Part shown: positions 26,054 to 38,128 of the stretch, one piece after another | Layout: each line of letters begins with the position of its first letter | How positions within the stretch are numbered: position 1 is the stretch's first letter | Origin: Aculops lycopersici | Taxonomy: Eukaryota; Arthropoda; Arachnida; Trombidiformes; Eriophyidae | Direction: 5' to 3' | Assembly: GCA_015350385.1 (NCBI GenBank) | Contig: WNKI01000002.1 | Coordinates: forward strand, 2,772,643-2,836,642 | Length of the DNA stretch: 64,000 bases | Made by a program: the position numbers and the translations under genes | The notes under the pieces: generated by a model | Databases searched by the model: none | Told to the model about the DNA's origin: nothing | What the model saw: only the letters and a program-made list of their open reading frames with translations

Positions 26054-26284
26054 TTAAAATTTGAATCGTGACAAAAAGTCAGCGGCATGACAGTCGATGT
26101 GTTTGGGCCAAATCATCTTTTGGATTGAATAGATATATTGGATTAAATTGACGAGAGACCGGTTTTGTCGCTCTGTGGCCTGGATTTGAAAATTCGATCG
26201 ATCCTGTACCCACATCGATTCACATTGATGGAGATTTTTGAGGCAAAAGGGAGAAATTTCGCCGATAAACAAAATCGAAAATCA
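26054..26284 (-). pseudogene. Possible remnant of a Gypsy-like retrotransposon RNase H C-terminus
   Basis: A minus-strand frame of about 72 codons ends in HAADFLSRF a few residues before its stop. The spacing from an NRSLVNLIQ segment, through a hydrophobic YSIQKM stretch, to ADFLSR resembles the C-terminal end of the RNase H domain of Gypsy/Metaviridae pol proteins, which typically ends in VADxLSR. The upstream catalytic part is missing: the frame is closed by a TGA at about 26283. No reverse transcriptase, integrase or LTR was seen nearby, so at best this is a short decayed piece. The match is by eye over about 35 residues and could be coincidence. Confidence 0.3.
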
Positions 26285-26337
26285 ATTTATTGATAAGCGA
26301 AACGAGAACTCTAGGCAACTAAACCAATACTAAACTG

Positions 26338-26463
26338 CAGCTAGTTTCAATAATTGCGTTACATTTATCAGTCGCAGGATAGATCTGCGAGCAGGAAAGT
26401 GTTGAACGGCCGTTCTTTCCAAGCAGTGTAGATCGAGTGTAACGCAATCATTGAAACTAGCTG
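26338..26463. repeat. 126-bp inverted repeat with 26-nt arms
   Basis: The arms at 26338-26363 and 26438-26463 are reverse complements at 25 of 26 positions (single mismatch at 26352). The 74-nt centre contains the perfect 12-bp palindrome GAACGGCCGTTC at 26404-26415 and a small CGCAG/CTGCG stem near 26373-26389. There is no clear target-site duplication outside the arms. It could be a fold-back (MITE-like) element or the stem of a structured RNA. It lies about 55 bp from the possible retroelement fragment. Confidence 0.9.
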
Positions 26464-26744
26464 GGAACTAATGCGAGACTTTTGCTTACATAATGTCGAG
26501 GTTTTTGCCACAGAAAATTGGATCGAAAAAACTCTAGGATAAGAATGTTGCCGGCGCCACCAAGCATGCCAATCAAAATTTTAAAATTGATATTACATTC
26601 AAACAAATATTTATTCGCTCGCTTGAGTTTGTCTGTTGCATCTAGGGGACTAGGCGAATGTATTTACCATCAAGTGGCGCCACCTGTTTGCTCTTGCCTC
26701 CACCACCCGGCGTCTCTAGTTTCAAACAAAAAACGGTGCTCATC

Positions 26745-26786
26745 TGTGTGTGTGTGCGCGTGTATGTGTGTGTGTGTGTGTGTGTG
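26745..26786. repeat. (TG)n microsatellite
   Basis: Imperfect TG run with CG and TA interruptions. Confidence 0.9.
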
Positions 26787-27350
26787 CCAGCTCTCGGGCA
26801 ATTTACAATACGTAACCTAGCTACCTGTATGACGAAGTTGCTAGCTTGCTACTGTGTGACCAATGATGATTCAATAATCAGAAATTCAGCTTGCGTCTAC
26901 TTCCGCCCGAAGACAAACGAACCGGCGCGGCGCGCTAGTGAGAGCGCAGGTGGCTGCAGCGTCATGTTGGTTGCAGGGGAGTGGAATCCATCGGCACGCA
27001 AACGAAGAGCAATATTCAGACTTGCCTCTGCTACTGCTGCTGCTGCTGCTGACAAAACATTGACGACGAGCGAGAAAAGTAAAATTTTTCAACTAAAAGC
27101 AAACTTACACTTCCGTTAGCTAGTGTCGTTTCATCTCGGCGTCTTGGCGTCGCATAATAAATGAGAAGTTGCGAGGATAACGACGACGACTGCGATGAAA
27201 CGAGCTGAGGGAAGATGGAGAGAGAGAAATAGACTAAGAAAGTAAGAGAAAGACAAACAACTGGAGGCAGGACGAGATGAGACTGAATTCATTATGTCCC
27301 CTTCTCTCTTTCACTCCTTTGTCCTTTCCATTGACTTCCATCGGCTCACT

Positions 27351-27374
27351 AGCTGGCTGGCTGGCTGGCTGGCT
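27351..27374. repeat. (GGCT)n tetranucleotide repeat
   Basis: Five to six GGCT units, no coding context. Confidence 0.85.
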
Positions 27375-28434
27375 CTTGAGCTTCGCGCGAGCCTCAAGAT
27401 GAGTCAACTAGAGGAGGGAAAACTAAGGACAACAGAGCGATGGAGTCCAATTTACGGGGAGGTTCCAATTTTGAAATTGGGGGAAGGGAAAATTTTAAAC
27501 CAACTTCAGGTGATTGGAGGCCAAAAATACCTTCCCCCGCCTTTTTGTTGTCTTAATATCTGAGGTCCAAAATTGAAATGGACGCCGAGTATTGCGCGAC
27601 GTCGAGTTAGCTGATGCAACAAAGTGACGTTAGTTGGCGTAATTTGGAACCGCTGACGACGACATCCACCTCCTCTTTTTGGATTGTGACGCAATCGAGG
27701 GGGAGCAAAATCAGGATTAGATCTGAAACTCTAACATTTTAGTGAAAAATCTTGATCGATTCCCCAAATTCCCTGTCCCCTTTCTCCTTTGCCGCTGCCT
27801 CAACCTTGTTTATTCCCCTACTTTTTCCCATTGCCATTCAATCAATTGGATCACTCGTATAGCAGCAGCAGTAGCAGTGGAGTCGAAACGAAACGAAACG
27901 AAACGAGAGCCACAATCTAAACACCCGAAAATCAAATCAACGGATCAGCGTCGCAAAGTTGCCGACAATCTGAGGAAGAGAGAAGAATGGATCTTTTGGG
28001 AGATTTTTGCTTTGCAACCACTTTTACTCCTAATGCCACTGCTGCATGATGACGACGAGCCAACTGATTGGCTCCAACCACTGGGCTGAATGATGAAAGT
28101 TTTGTCAACTTTTCCAACTCTCCCTCTTTTTATTTCTCTCGAAAACCCAAGTCTCAAAACCCCAACCCAAAAAGCAATCAGCTGGCTTCCTCTCGTTGTT
28201 GCCTTAGCCGCTACTGCCGCTGCCGGTCCTCCAAGTCGTTGGCGTCCATGTCAGCGTCTCAGGCAATCGATATGCAAATCCAAGCAACGTTGGCTCAGTC
28301 GGCGGCCAGAGTCCCAATTGAAGAATTGAAAGGGAGTAACAACACAAGGCAACGATTGCATTAGCTCCTTCGGCTGGCTCATCGCGAGCGCGACGATCGA
28401 TTATCAATAGCAACAACCAAGTTGAGGAACACAA

Positions 28435-28493
28435 TGAAGACGAAGACGAGGACGACGACGACGACGACGAGGACGAGGACGACGACGACGAGC
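28435..28493. repeat. (GAC/GAG)n trinucleotide repeat
   Basis: Mixed GAC and GAG units. They read as Asp/Glu on the plus strand and poly-Ser on the minus strand. Neither frame is independently supported. Confidence 0.9.
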
Positions 28494-28910
28494 AACAGCC
28501 GAAGTGTGGGAGTGGCGACTTAACTGGTGGTTGCTGAGGTTGTTGTTTCAGTCGCTTCCTGTTCGTCGCTGGCGCTTGGCCAGCGTGATTACGTAACTCG
28601 TTCTCTCTCTCGCTTGTAACTCCAGCGGCGGAAGTTGGCGCGCAACTGGCAGCGCCCTTTTTAAGTGGAGCAATCGGAATATCCATTAACGAGCGCGAGT
28701 CTTTGCCAACTGGCGCCTAATTTTAAAGTCGCAGCTCTAAGTTGCGTCGGCGGTAGTGCCGCCATCGTGGTCGCTATGGTCGCCGCCGCCGCAACCACTG
28801 AGCAACTAAGTCGCGTTGCTTGCCGGCCCAAGTAATCGGCTAACTACTTGGAGTTGGAACCCACCGACTCCTTTGGTTCCTCGGAGGTCGCAGTTCGCAA
28901 CCGAAACGGA

Positions 28911-28941
28911 ACCAAACTAAACTAAACTAAACCGAACGAAA
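28911..28941. repeat. AACTA pentanucleotide tract
   Basis: Short run of ACCAA/ACTAA/ACCGA words directly before the candidate ATG at 28944. It is one of several AACTR tracts in the window. Confidence 0.7.
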
Positions 28942-28943
28942 CA

Positions 28944-29177
28944 ATGGCAACCGAAAACGTAAACCTGGCCAACAACGACGACGCCGCCGCCGCCGCCGAC
29001 CACCACGAGGCAAAACTCGATAGGCGCCAGCAGATAAGAGCTTCGGTGAAGAGGCAGTTGTGCAAACTCTTGGCCAATCAGCTGGTTTGTTGCTCTTGGT
29101 GTAATCATCGCAATGGCGCCGCTTCAACTCCAAATGAATTCAATGAGCTCAGGGTAAAAGTTTTAGGAAACGAATGA
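28944..29177 (+). CDS. Unrecognised small open reading frame, candidate first exon
   Basis: A 77-codon frame with a good start context (AACAATGG). The product begins MATENVNLANNDD, then a short Ala run, a basic helical stretch (DRRQQIRASVKRQ) and a Cys-containing segment (CCSWC). Upstream are GC-rich, promoter-like DNA and an AACTA repeat. Two donors are possible: CAGG|GTAAAA inside the frame near 29153, and the consensus GAG|GTAAGT at 29187, nine bases after the stop. With the first donor the frame would continue into another exon; with the second this would be a complete microprotein. I recognise no family, and the frame could be chance. Confidence 0.27.
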   Translation: MATENVNLANNDDAAAAADHHEAKLDRRQQIRASVKRQLCKLLANQLVCCSWCNHRNGAASTPNEFNELRVKVLGNE

Positions 29178-30428
29178 GCTCTTGAGGTAAGTTACGTGTG
29201 CAGCTAGCGTTCGTTCGTTCGGCTGGTGGGTGTTTAGTGGACACACACCGAGTGCAAGTTCAAGTTACGCAACAGCAACCGGCGGTGCCACTTTCAATGG
29301 GCGAAGTCTTACTCTGCAGGCAACAACCACCGAGCGGCTGAGAGCCAGGGGAAATACGCGCTCGCTCATCGGTGGCGCTCGTCGCGCAACGAGCAACTGA
29401 ACTCAACTCGCCCGATTATATTAAAAAACTGGAGCATTTTTAAGTATTTTGTATTATGTACACAGCAACAGCAGCAGTGCCACTATCAGCAGACTAGCCG
29501 CCGATTGGGGGAGTAAAAGTATAATACTCAACCTCGGTCTTTGGTCGTCGCGGTCCATGTGACTAGAGCTCAAAGTTGCGCCGCCTCTTCTCTCCCTCTC
29601 ATTCTCTCTCTCTCTCTCTCTCTATCCGCTGTGCTCCCTTTTTCATTAATTCAATTATTTATTTCCAATTGCATTTTCCTGTCTCCCGAAAAGGAGGCTA
29701 AATTTTTCCCCCTGCACATTGAATTCTACACCAAGTTTCAAGTAGAAAACCCGCGGCCAACTCTACGGGAAACTTTGGCGGATCCCTCTAGCTCCCGGAG
29801 CGTCGCGCGCAGCCTCCACTCAAACCGACGACGAAACTAACCGATCAACTTGAGGCGCATTTTTAATTCAAAATTATGGTGGCCACTACCGCTATTGACG
29901 CTGCCATCGCTACCACAGCCACCACACTTGCGTTTGATAATGATAATCGAGCGGCGATTGCTGTTGGCTTGGTCAAGGCAAGAGCAATCTATAGGCGCGA
30001 TGTCTCATCTCGAAAGAAGCATCAAGTGAGCTGCTATTGGCCCACCAATTGCGCCATAGCAGCCCAGCAACAGCGGCAATAAACGCCAGCCGGCCCAAGT
30101 GAATGAAAACAATCGATTTAAACACTTAATAACAACAATATGTGCCACACTCACATTTTACAGTTTGTTGTGTCCTCTCTCGCCGCTTGGCCTCGGGATT
30201 AGAATCCTCTGGTTGTTACGTCAATACAAAGAACGAAGAATGACATAGTGGTGCAAGAGAAACCTTGGCTCGCGTTCTAAATGTTAGTGGCTATGCAAAC
30301 CCCGTTGGCACAATTTTAAACGAGAGGAAAAGTTTACAAATATAAGCGGAAAAGAAGGAATTTGCAGTTTGCAGTTATAATAAATAAAATAATAATGGCC
30401 ATTAGCAAAACTCGTGCGTCTTTATCGG

Positions 30429-30476
30429 CGTCGTTGTCGTTGTCGTTGTCGTTGTCGTCGTGGTCGTGGTCGTGGT
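30429..30476. repeat. (GTCGTT)n/(GTCGTG)n repeat
   Basis: Hexanucleotide-periodic array built from GTC, GTT and GTG triplets. Confidence 0.9.
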
Positions 30477-32901
30477 CTTCGACGACGAAGTTCTAAATTT
30501 TCCTTAAAACTCTCCTCTATTTTGGTTTGGATGGCAACCAAAAATAAAGAAAATAACAACGCAACTAGATCAACGACTTGAGCCTTGCAACTATTGACGA
30601 CTTCAAACACATGGAATCGGCCATAGCCAACAAGCAAGCGGCCAGAGTCTTGCATTAGGGAAGGGATCGAGTTAAACAAACAAATTGCAAAAATTATATC
30701 ACCAGTTTCTATGAGCAGCCAGTGTAATGTGGACGAGTTGAATTGCAGACACACATGCACACAAAGTTGTGCCCTCGAGTTTATTACCTTGCCTCTTTTT
30801 GGCCAAAACCTTTAGGTACAAGCTAGAGCAGGAGTTGGCGCAACCCAACTTCCGCTAGCGGAGGCTAAAAACCAATCGTTTGAAACTAAATACTCTCATT
30901 GACCCCAAAGGTCGTTGGTGTTGTCGTGACCGCTGTAGCTTCTTCTTCTTCTTCTTCTCCTCCTCCTTCTCCTTCTATGGAGAATCGGATTCTATGGCAA
31001 TTGAGAAAATAAGCACTGCACTTGCCGTTGGATCGATCGGATCAAATGGTTTGATAAAAATGGCGGCCCATTTTAAACTGGAAACTGGCCACTTGCTTCT
31101 CGGAGGCCAGAGTTTGAAGTCTGAAGTAAAATAAAAGTTGTAGCGATTCTAGAGGAGAATCGCTTAAAAGAGGACTCAATCGACTAGACTAGAAAATCCG
31201 CTTCCCCTTGGATTTCCCATTGACTGTCTCATCTCCTCTGCCACTAAATGTTGAATTCGCATTAGCTTAAATTGTATTAGCTAAAGTAGTATCACTGTCC
31301 ACGAGAGGAAAGAGAGAGAGAGTAGAGGTTTGGTTGGCTACCAAAACGGCAGTCGGTTTTGAGCGAGCAAGCAGAAAAGCAACTCTCTATTTTCTGCGCT
31401 TGTGATTAGCATAATGTTGTGGCCCATCCTCAGAGGAGAATACGACCGACAAGCAACAGAGGCGAAGTACTTCCGGTGCTTGCGTTTAGCCAAGACGCAA
31501 AATTATAAGAAAGAAGAGGAGACAACCAATTGGCTCGGCACGCGATTGCAATTATTTCCAACTCTAGAACAAGGGACTTGAATGTTGCGCGTAATCGCTG
31601 CCCTCCGGAGATTCACGTGCCAGACGAACTGTAAACTATCGCATCCACTGCCAATTCTAGTGCTCCAAAAAACCTCCAGCAATGCTGGCACATGCTAGTC
31701 GATTGCATCTCAAGGTGATCGTCGAGGGTACCGACGAGATGTGGCTAAGCAAGAGGGAGGTTCGTTGGTCTGCGACTCAAACGCCACCTAGCGACTTCTC
31801 TCTGTGTCGCGGTCAAGTGTTTTGACTTCCGCTCGCTTGATGGCCTCGCAGTCGGTTTGTTTACATTTTTCAACATGGCGCTTCGACTTGAGTGCCCCAC
31901 GTTGCGCAACATATAACAGGAGCAAAACCCATACAACAGGCGACAGGTGGCGCAACCACCTGTCTCTCGCTAGATAAACTCATCAGACTCTCAATGGACT
32001 CTTTGGTCAAATCTTGATCGCTTCGCGAGTTGTGATAATTAGATTAGAAGTCTTACGACGACAACGACGACGACGACGAAGACTACCATTACTTCGATGA
32101 GTCGTTGGATGCTGAGCCGCTTCCAGTTAATCAAGAAATCTAGAGAGATAGAATTGAACGTATTCCCTCGGTTCCACTAATTGGAAACTTTGGCGACATT
32201 AACTTAACGAGTTTAGTCTAAGAGCTAAATAGAGGGAACAAGTCGCACGCTATCAGCTGAATGGAAACTAAATTGTTCCACTTTTGTTAGCTGCTGATTA
32301 TATATTATAGCTAGCCATCATTCTACTGGTTGTTTGCACTCCTCCTTGGCTCGCAAGTTGGCGCCAAAGTGCAATTGAGGTTAGCGGCCGGCCGGCCGGC
32401 CAACATGAGGGGCAATAAACGAACGAGACTTGAGTGGCGAGACATCCACTCTCACCGCAATGCATTCTCCAATGGTGACGATGACGACCAAAGGTAAACA
32501 AACGGATGTCTCTATGGCAGCAGCGGTGACGGCGGCGGCGGCGGTGGTGCCGACAGTGGCGCTCTCATGGCCACGAGGCTCGCGGCACGCGCTTCTGGAA
32601 ACACGAGCGCATTGTTTAATCAGTGCGACTTCTTTTGGTCAAGCAGTCGCCTGAATGGCCAGCCGCAACGGAACTACCGACCGACTGACTAACCAAAGCA
32701 CGATGATTACGATGAAATTCATTGAGGTTGCCGGTCAGTTGGTCGATCGAGTAGCGCAATTTGATAGTCATTCCATCGTCGCCACCGCCACCGCCACCGC
32801 AGCGACATCAGTAGCGGGCGCAATGTTGATTATAATTTTATCGGCTCTCCGAGTGACAGTCAGTCAGCCAGTCGGTCGGCTGTTCAAACTTGAGGCGGCA
32901 A

Positions 32902-32942
32902 CATAATAATAATAATAGTAATAGTAATAGTAATAATAATAA
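32902..32942. repeat. (AAT/AGT)n repeat
   Basis: AATAAT and AGTAAT triplet array, AT-rich. Confidence 0.9.
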
Positions 32943-34202
32943 GCAGCCACAATAATAATCATAATCAATATATTCATTCGATTGTTTGCCTGCCTGATGG
33001 TCTCTCACTGATTGTGAGTTTCGGCATCGACTTCTGCTTCATTCATCACATTTATATACCGCGACTCCAACTTGGGAACAAGCGACGCCTCGAACCAGAT
33101 GGCAGCCGAGAGGTTGTGGCATAAAACCTCTTAGCTTGCTGCAGCAGCCGTCGCCGCTACTAATGCTGCCACTGTAACCACCGGCCGAGATTTGCCCCTC
33201 CGCCGACTTGGCGAGGCCCTCGAGCGGAAGTGTCCGGCGAGCGACACTCAAGTGGTTGGTCGGCTTGTGTAAGTTTGAGATAGAAGAGAGGCAGCAGCAG
33301 TAGCGGACAACAATGAGCTCGTTTTGCGTGAAAGCCACAAGGAAAGTGGCCAGCGAGTCCGAGAGCAGGCAGCTAGACAACTGATTGCAAATGACAATTG
33401 CAAGACCTAAGACAATGTTCTCGTGCGCCTTTTGGGTTTCTATTGTTATATGATGACTGGTTCAGTTCAATTCAGTTCAGTTCGGCGGGAGAAGCGAAGA
33501 GGAAAGATCTGGACTTGAGCCAAAAGAACTCGCGATAATGAAGAAGTTGTGGTTTCGGTTTGGTAGCGTTCGCTAGGTTCCCTTTGTTTGCCGACAACGA
33601 CGATCCCATTTGAGTGCCTCGTGTGTCACTCAATCGTACGCTTGCCACGCGAGCAGATTGTAGGCAGTCCCGTTGGATTTTCCGGCGTCTCGCTGTGGTG
33701 ACACCAACAAGAGAGTAGCCGTCAGGTGGTTGTTGCTCTCGGAAACCTGATGAGCAATTTTAATTTACTCCCAAACACTAGTTACCGTTATATACCAGTC
33801 CAGTTGAAAGCTCAATTTTATTTGATGTTATCGCTTCTCAGATTTATGATTCCATAAATTGATTACAGTCTAAAGAATCACAATAAGATGCTATGGATTT
33901 GAACACATTTTCTAGCTTGGAGTGTCCAATTTATGTTGAAGCTTGAGTGGACCGGAAGTGAGCTGATTTGAGTGATGAGATTTGAGTGCGCGTATCTCGT
34001 TTAAACACTACAAGGCAAACTTGTTACGCTAGAATCTCATTTCACTCTCATTCATCATCGATTCTCCTCGTTGGTGCAACAGCCAAAATCAGAATCAGAA
34101 CTAAAATCAAAACCAGAACCAATCCTCAAACTCAACTCGCCACTTCAACGCTACTATAAATATACCCAGATATTCGTTGCACCTCGTTGCTCTTTTGCCA
34201 GA

Positions 34203-34247
34203 ATCATAATGATAATAACAATGATGATGATAATAATAATAATAATC
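34203..34247. repeat. (AAT/GAT)n repeat
   Basis: Triplet array of AAT, GAT and AAC words. Confidence 0.85.
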
Positions 34248-37200
34248 GCCGCCACTAGTTGGTAGATGGTTGCTGTTGTTATTGTTAACATTGTTATCAT
34301 GGGCGGCCGTCTGCCGCTTGTAAACTAAGCGTCCTCGCCGCCGCCGCCAGTCCAACGGCAAGAGGTGACCAGTGCGAGCCAAATGAATGAGTGAATCCTG
34401 ATTGTTAATAAGAAAGCAGACTTGGCAATATAATGAATGGAGCGGATAATTCATCGCCGTTGCTGCTACTGGCCTTCACTTAGCCACAAGAAGCAGTAGG
34501 GGTAGCAGCAGTAGCGCAACCAAGATGCAACCGCAACCTCAAGTGCAGCTCTTATTAAAATTAGTTTGCACACAAGTGACCACCGAGTCGCTAGGTCCCC
34601 TCCCTCCGGTCGCTCTCCATTGCACCCCATGCTCATGGCTTGCAATTTGCGCGCGTACGTAACGCGCGCGCAAATAAACCGCAGGCAGCGGAAACGCGTC
34701 GCGCTAATAGCATTCGGCGCCTCAAGTTAGTTAGACGGCCGGTCAGTCGGTCAGCTGCTCGGCTTTGCATGCCGGAGACTCGAGAAACACAATCGACTGG
34801 ATGTAGTGGTTGTCGTGCTGCTTCACTATGACGTGGACGGCCGCACTGAGACCACGACAACAGCGCCGACCCAGACCAAGCGTCGCAACGAAACTCGTAG
34901 AAGGATAAGAGAGAGAGAGAGAGTCTCGCACTTGGAAAGCCATCAAGATAATCAGCATTTCATTAAGCTCACTGCTGAAAATCGTCGCTCGGTCAGTCGG
35001 CTAGCTTCTTGTGCCGCATAAAAGGCGCCGCGAGAGCAAATTAAAACGCTCGCCTCGCTTGTTGGCTAGGCGAGTTGCGTCACCAGTGAGGCGAGCAAAT
35101 CTCGTTAGCGGTGACGACGGCGGCCGCCATAGTCCATGGGAGTGAGCGGAGACTTGAAACCAGATAGCACTCACCTCGTCGTCGGTGGCGGCGCTGCTCT
35201 CTCCTTGGTCTCATCTCGCTCCACCGGCCGCCCAGTTGGCGGGGGCTCCGGTCAGCCAGCCAACTGACCAGAGCTGACGAGCTAGTAAATCGATCATAAT
35301 CAGGCGGCCGCTCATTTGGCTAACGAAAGTTTGTCGCCTCTCTGTCTCTCTGTTGCTGTGACTCGTCGGCTGGCGTTGTGATTTCATGTTGCCAGCCGAA
35401 AGTTGAGAGCTTTGGTCGGTGGGGGAAAAGCAAACAACGAGATTCGCTGTGTCGAATGGGAACAGCAACAATAGCTACAATATGCGCAAATGCCATAATT
35501 GATTGCATAAGCTCGTCGATATTCGTGGGCTCGCTGGTTGGCTGATGACGCGCGCGAAGTGGCGACTAGTCGTGTCTCGTGTGTATGTATATATATGTAT
35601 ATGAGTATGCGAGTGTGGCGAGCAGAAATAATGATAATAATAATAAAAATAATCATCCGCCTCATCGGATCGTAATCAGTGGTGCCGACGGTGATGGTGC
35701 TAGGTGGTTGTTGTTGTTGTTGTCGTTGTTGTTATTGGGCGAGCAGGTAACAGCAACAACAATAACTGCGAACTTCTCCCTCCTCCTTTCATCATAATAG
35801 ATTATTTTTATTCGCTACTGGCACACTTTGGCCCCGGGTCTCGCCAGGTGCCGAGCGGCTCGGCGAGCGCGTGGCGAGCTTCGTAGCCAGATACAAAGGA
35901 CAACAGCGCCGCTCGCTGGTCAGTCGCTCGTCACTCGCTCGCGGCCGGCCAAAGAGCGAGATAATGAGAGAAAACAATTAAATGCTGCCCTCCCATTCAT
36001 TAGCTCGCTTGGTCAGTGGCGGCGGCGGCGGTGGCAGCGAGATAAGCGCAAGCCGCGAGTCCATTGTCCAGTTACAACTGGACGACTTGATAGAAGCTCG
36101 TTGCGCACGTCGATCACTTGCTCGCGAGTTGCAAGTCGCAATCCAGTTGCATGAGTTGGAAGGAAACGCGTGTCACGCATCCAACCTGCTGACTGGCTGG
36201 CCGCGAGTCCGGGCTTCAACTTTGAGCCCTTGGCCTCTTTGCTTCTAATTGCAAAGGTGCTTCTCTGCATTCAACTTAGGCGTGGTCATCAGTCGGCTGG
36301 GTTGCTGACATATGCGTTGCAAAACTGACGAGCGCGACTGATACAATGTCGGCGGCGCTGCCGACTTCCTCGACGAGGCTCGTGGATTAAAAGTTGAAAA
36401 GTGTTTCGCACAGTTGACCTTGCAAACAAACACTTGTCACCGCCAAACACTTGGCCAGATTGCGTGGTCGTCGCTGCAAGCGACAACCACCTGCTCTGAG
36501 GTAAATCCATCTAATTGGTGCCACCGAATGATGCTCAGGCTGGGGGCTTTTCCGATTTGATCTAAATGGAAATCGGAATCGGAATCGGAAAAGAGTTCAT
36601 TAAACTGGCGTAACTCGGACTCACTTTTTGCTGTCGTCGACAAATGGACACCAATTTGGTGGTTGAATTTAATGCTGAATGAGATCAACTTAGATGATGA
36701 CGTAATTTCGCTGGCATGGCAATTAGCGAGCAATTAGTCTTTGGTGATGGCAGCAAGTTTACACTAATAGACTGATACTGGCGTCACTTACTTGGCGAGC
36801 TTTTAGTGCGCCGTCGAATCGTTCCATCCAATCAAGCGGCTCACGTTGCTCGCGTTCCGCCCAGTAAACTAACTCAAAGTGCAACTATCTCTTGTCGCTA
36901 GTCGGTGGTTGGTTTCAGCAGCAAACTCAGCGGTTGCACATGTAATTGAGTTGGACTCAAGGCTTGAGTTTGGCAAAGACAACTAAACTGCGACTAGCAC
37001 TAGAATACGAGACGACCACGACGAATGATACCAATGATACGACAACTAGATGATATCCTAAACCAGAGAGACTACCAGGCCGTTAATTATGTTATGCAAT
37101 CACTGCAACGAAAATCATTGCGACTGGAACACGCAACTCCTCAAGTGGACTTTTGCTCTCCGCTCTCCACTTCCGCTTGTGTACTAGTCTCTCTCTCTCT

Positions 37201-37984
37201 CTCTCAATTTGGAAATAGCAACAATACTCTCAGCCGCAATCGTCTCACAGGCAACTGAACACGAATTGATGCCACAAGAGATTGTTGCTGTTGTTGTTGT
37301 TATTATTATTGTTGCCATTGTGGGCGGCGAATATTTATAACACACAACGATACAACTACACTCACCGAAGCCTCCAACTCAACTATGGGGACTTTTAACG
37401 GGTAACCGGAGGCAACCACGACGACGACGACCAGTTGCCCTTTAGTCCGTTTGTTGTTGGTGGTAGGCTTATATTTGTTGTGTGTGTGTGTGTATGTGTA
37501 AGTGTGTCCAGGTTGTAGTGAGACTTATTAAACGTTGAATTGGGAAACTCTGTTAATCAGATTAGGCGCGCGATAATTCCCATTTCCAACTTTGAGTTTA
37601 GTTGGTCGGACAAATTATCGAGATTGCAGCTTGTGCGCACTGCTTGGTGCATTGAGTGAGCGAGCGTGGCGCACTAATTTTTGCAACGCACAGCAATCGA
37701 AACGAGCACAGGCACACAGAGTTTGCCCAAATCGCTAGGCGCTCGGCCCACTTCCGCCGCTCTAATTCCTCAAGACTCTCACTCACTTGCTTCCTTCGGG
37801 TTAATTAGTTGATTGCGTAACAGAGACCAAGCGGCGAGCGAATATTCTCCTGCAAGAGAATTAGACGACGACAACAACAGCAACGTGAATTGAGGCACTG
37901 CCAGTGGCGACTTCGGGGAACGGCGGCGACACGAAGCAGACGCACTAGTCGCCGTTGCGAGCGCCAAGAGCACGAGCAAACACA

Positions 37985-38128
37985 ATGACCGATCGCGGTG
38001 GCAGCGGAGGCAAAGACTATTGGCTAGCGGGATGGACGAGAACCGCCGCTTTAGTGTCGATGGTATTGGAGACGACGACGACGACGGGAGGCGAATTAGT
38101 GTTTGCATTTCTCTCTAGTCTTGCTTTG
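37985..38128 (+). CDS. Weak candidate coding exon, unrecognised
   Basis: The frame starts at an ATG in fair context (CACAATGAC) and runs 48 codons to a possible donor TTTG|GTAAGA at 38129. The product starts MTDRGGSGGKDYW and has a hydrophobic end. It resembles no family I know, and frames of this size occur by chance. Confidence 0.13.

Larger units (their letters stand above)
26464..28943. other. Stretch without a supported gene
   Basis: Holds GGCT (27351-27374), AAACG (27885-27905) and GAC/GAG (28435-28493) repeats. Between 28.07 and 28.69 kb there are overlapping open frames on both strands. The plus frames include one starting MSASQAIDMQ and one with an acidic Asp/Glu run. They lack clear splice signals and partly reflect the GAC repeat. 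The final 400 bp before 28944 are GC-rich and promoter-like. Confidence 0.4.

Noticed and set aside
26658..27119. A 153-codon plus-strand frame with a Val/Cys-rich middle.
   Set aside because: Kept open by the TG microsatellite; nothing recognisable outside it.
32655..32906. 83-codon plus-strand frame with a hydrophobic segment.
   Set aside because: No splice sites, promoter signals or similarity; the hydrophobic part comes from GCC/ACC triplets.
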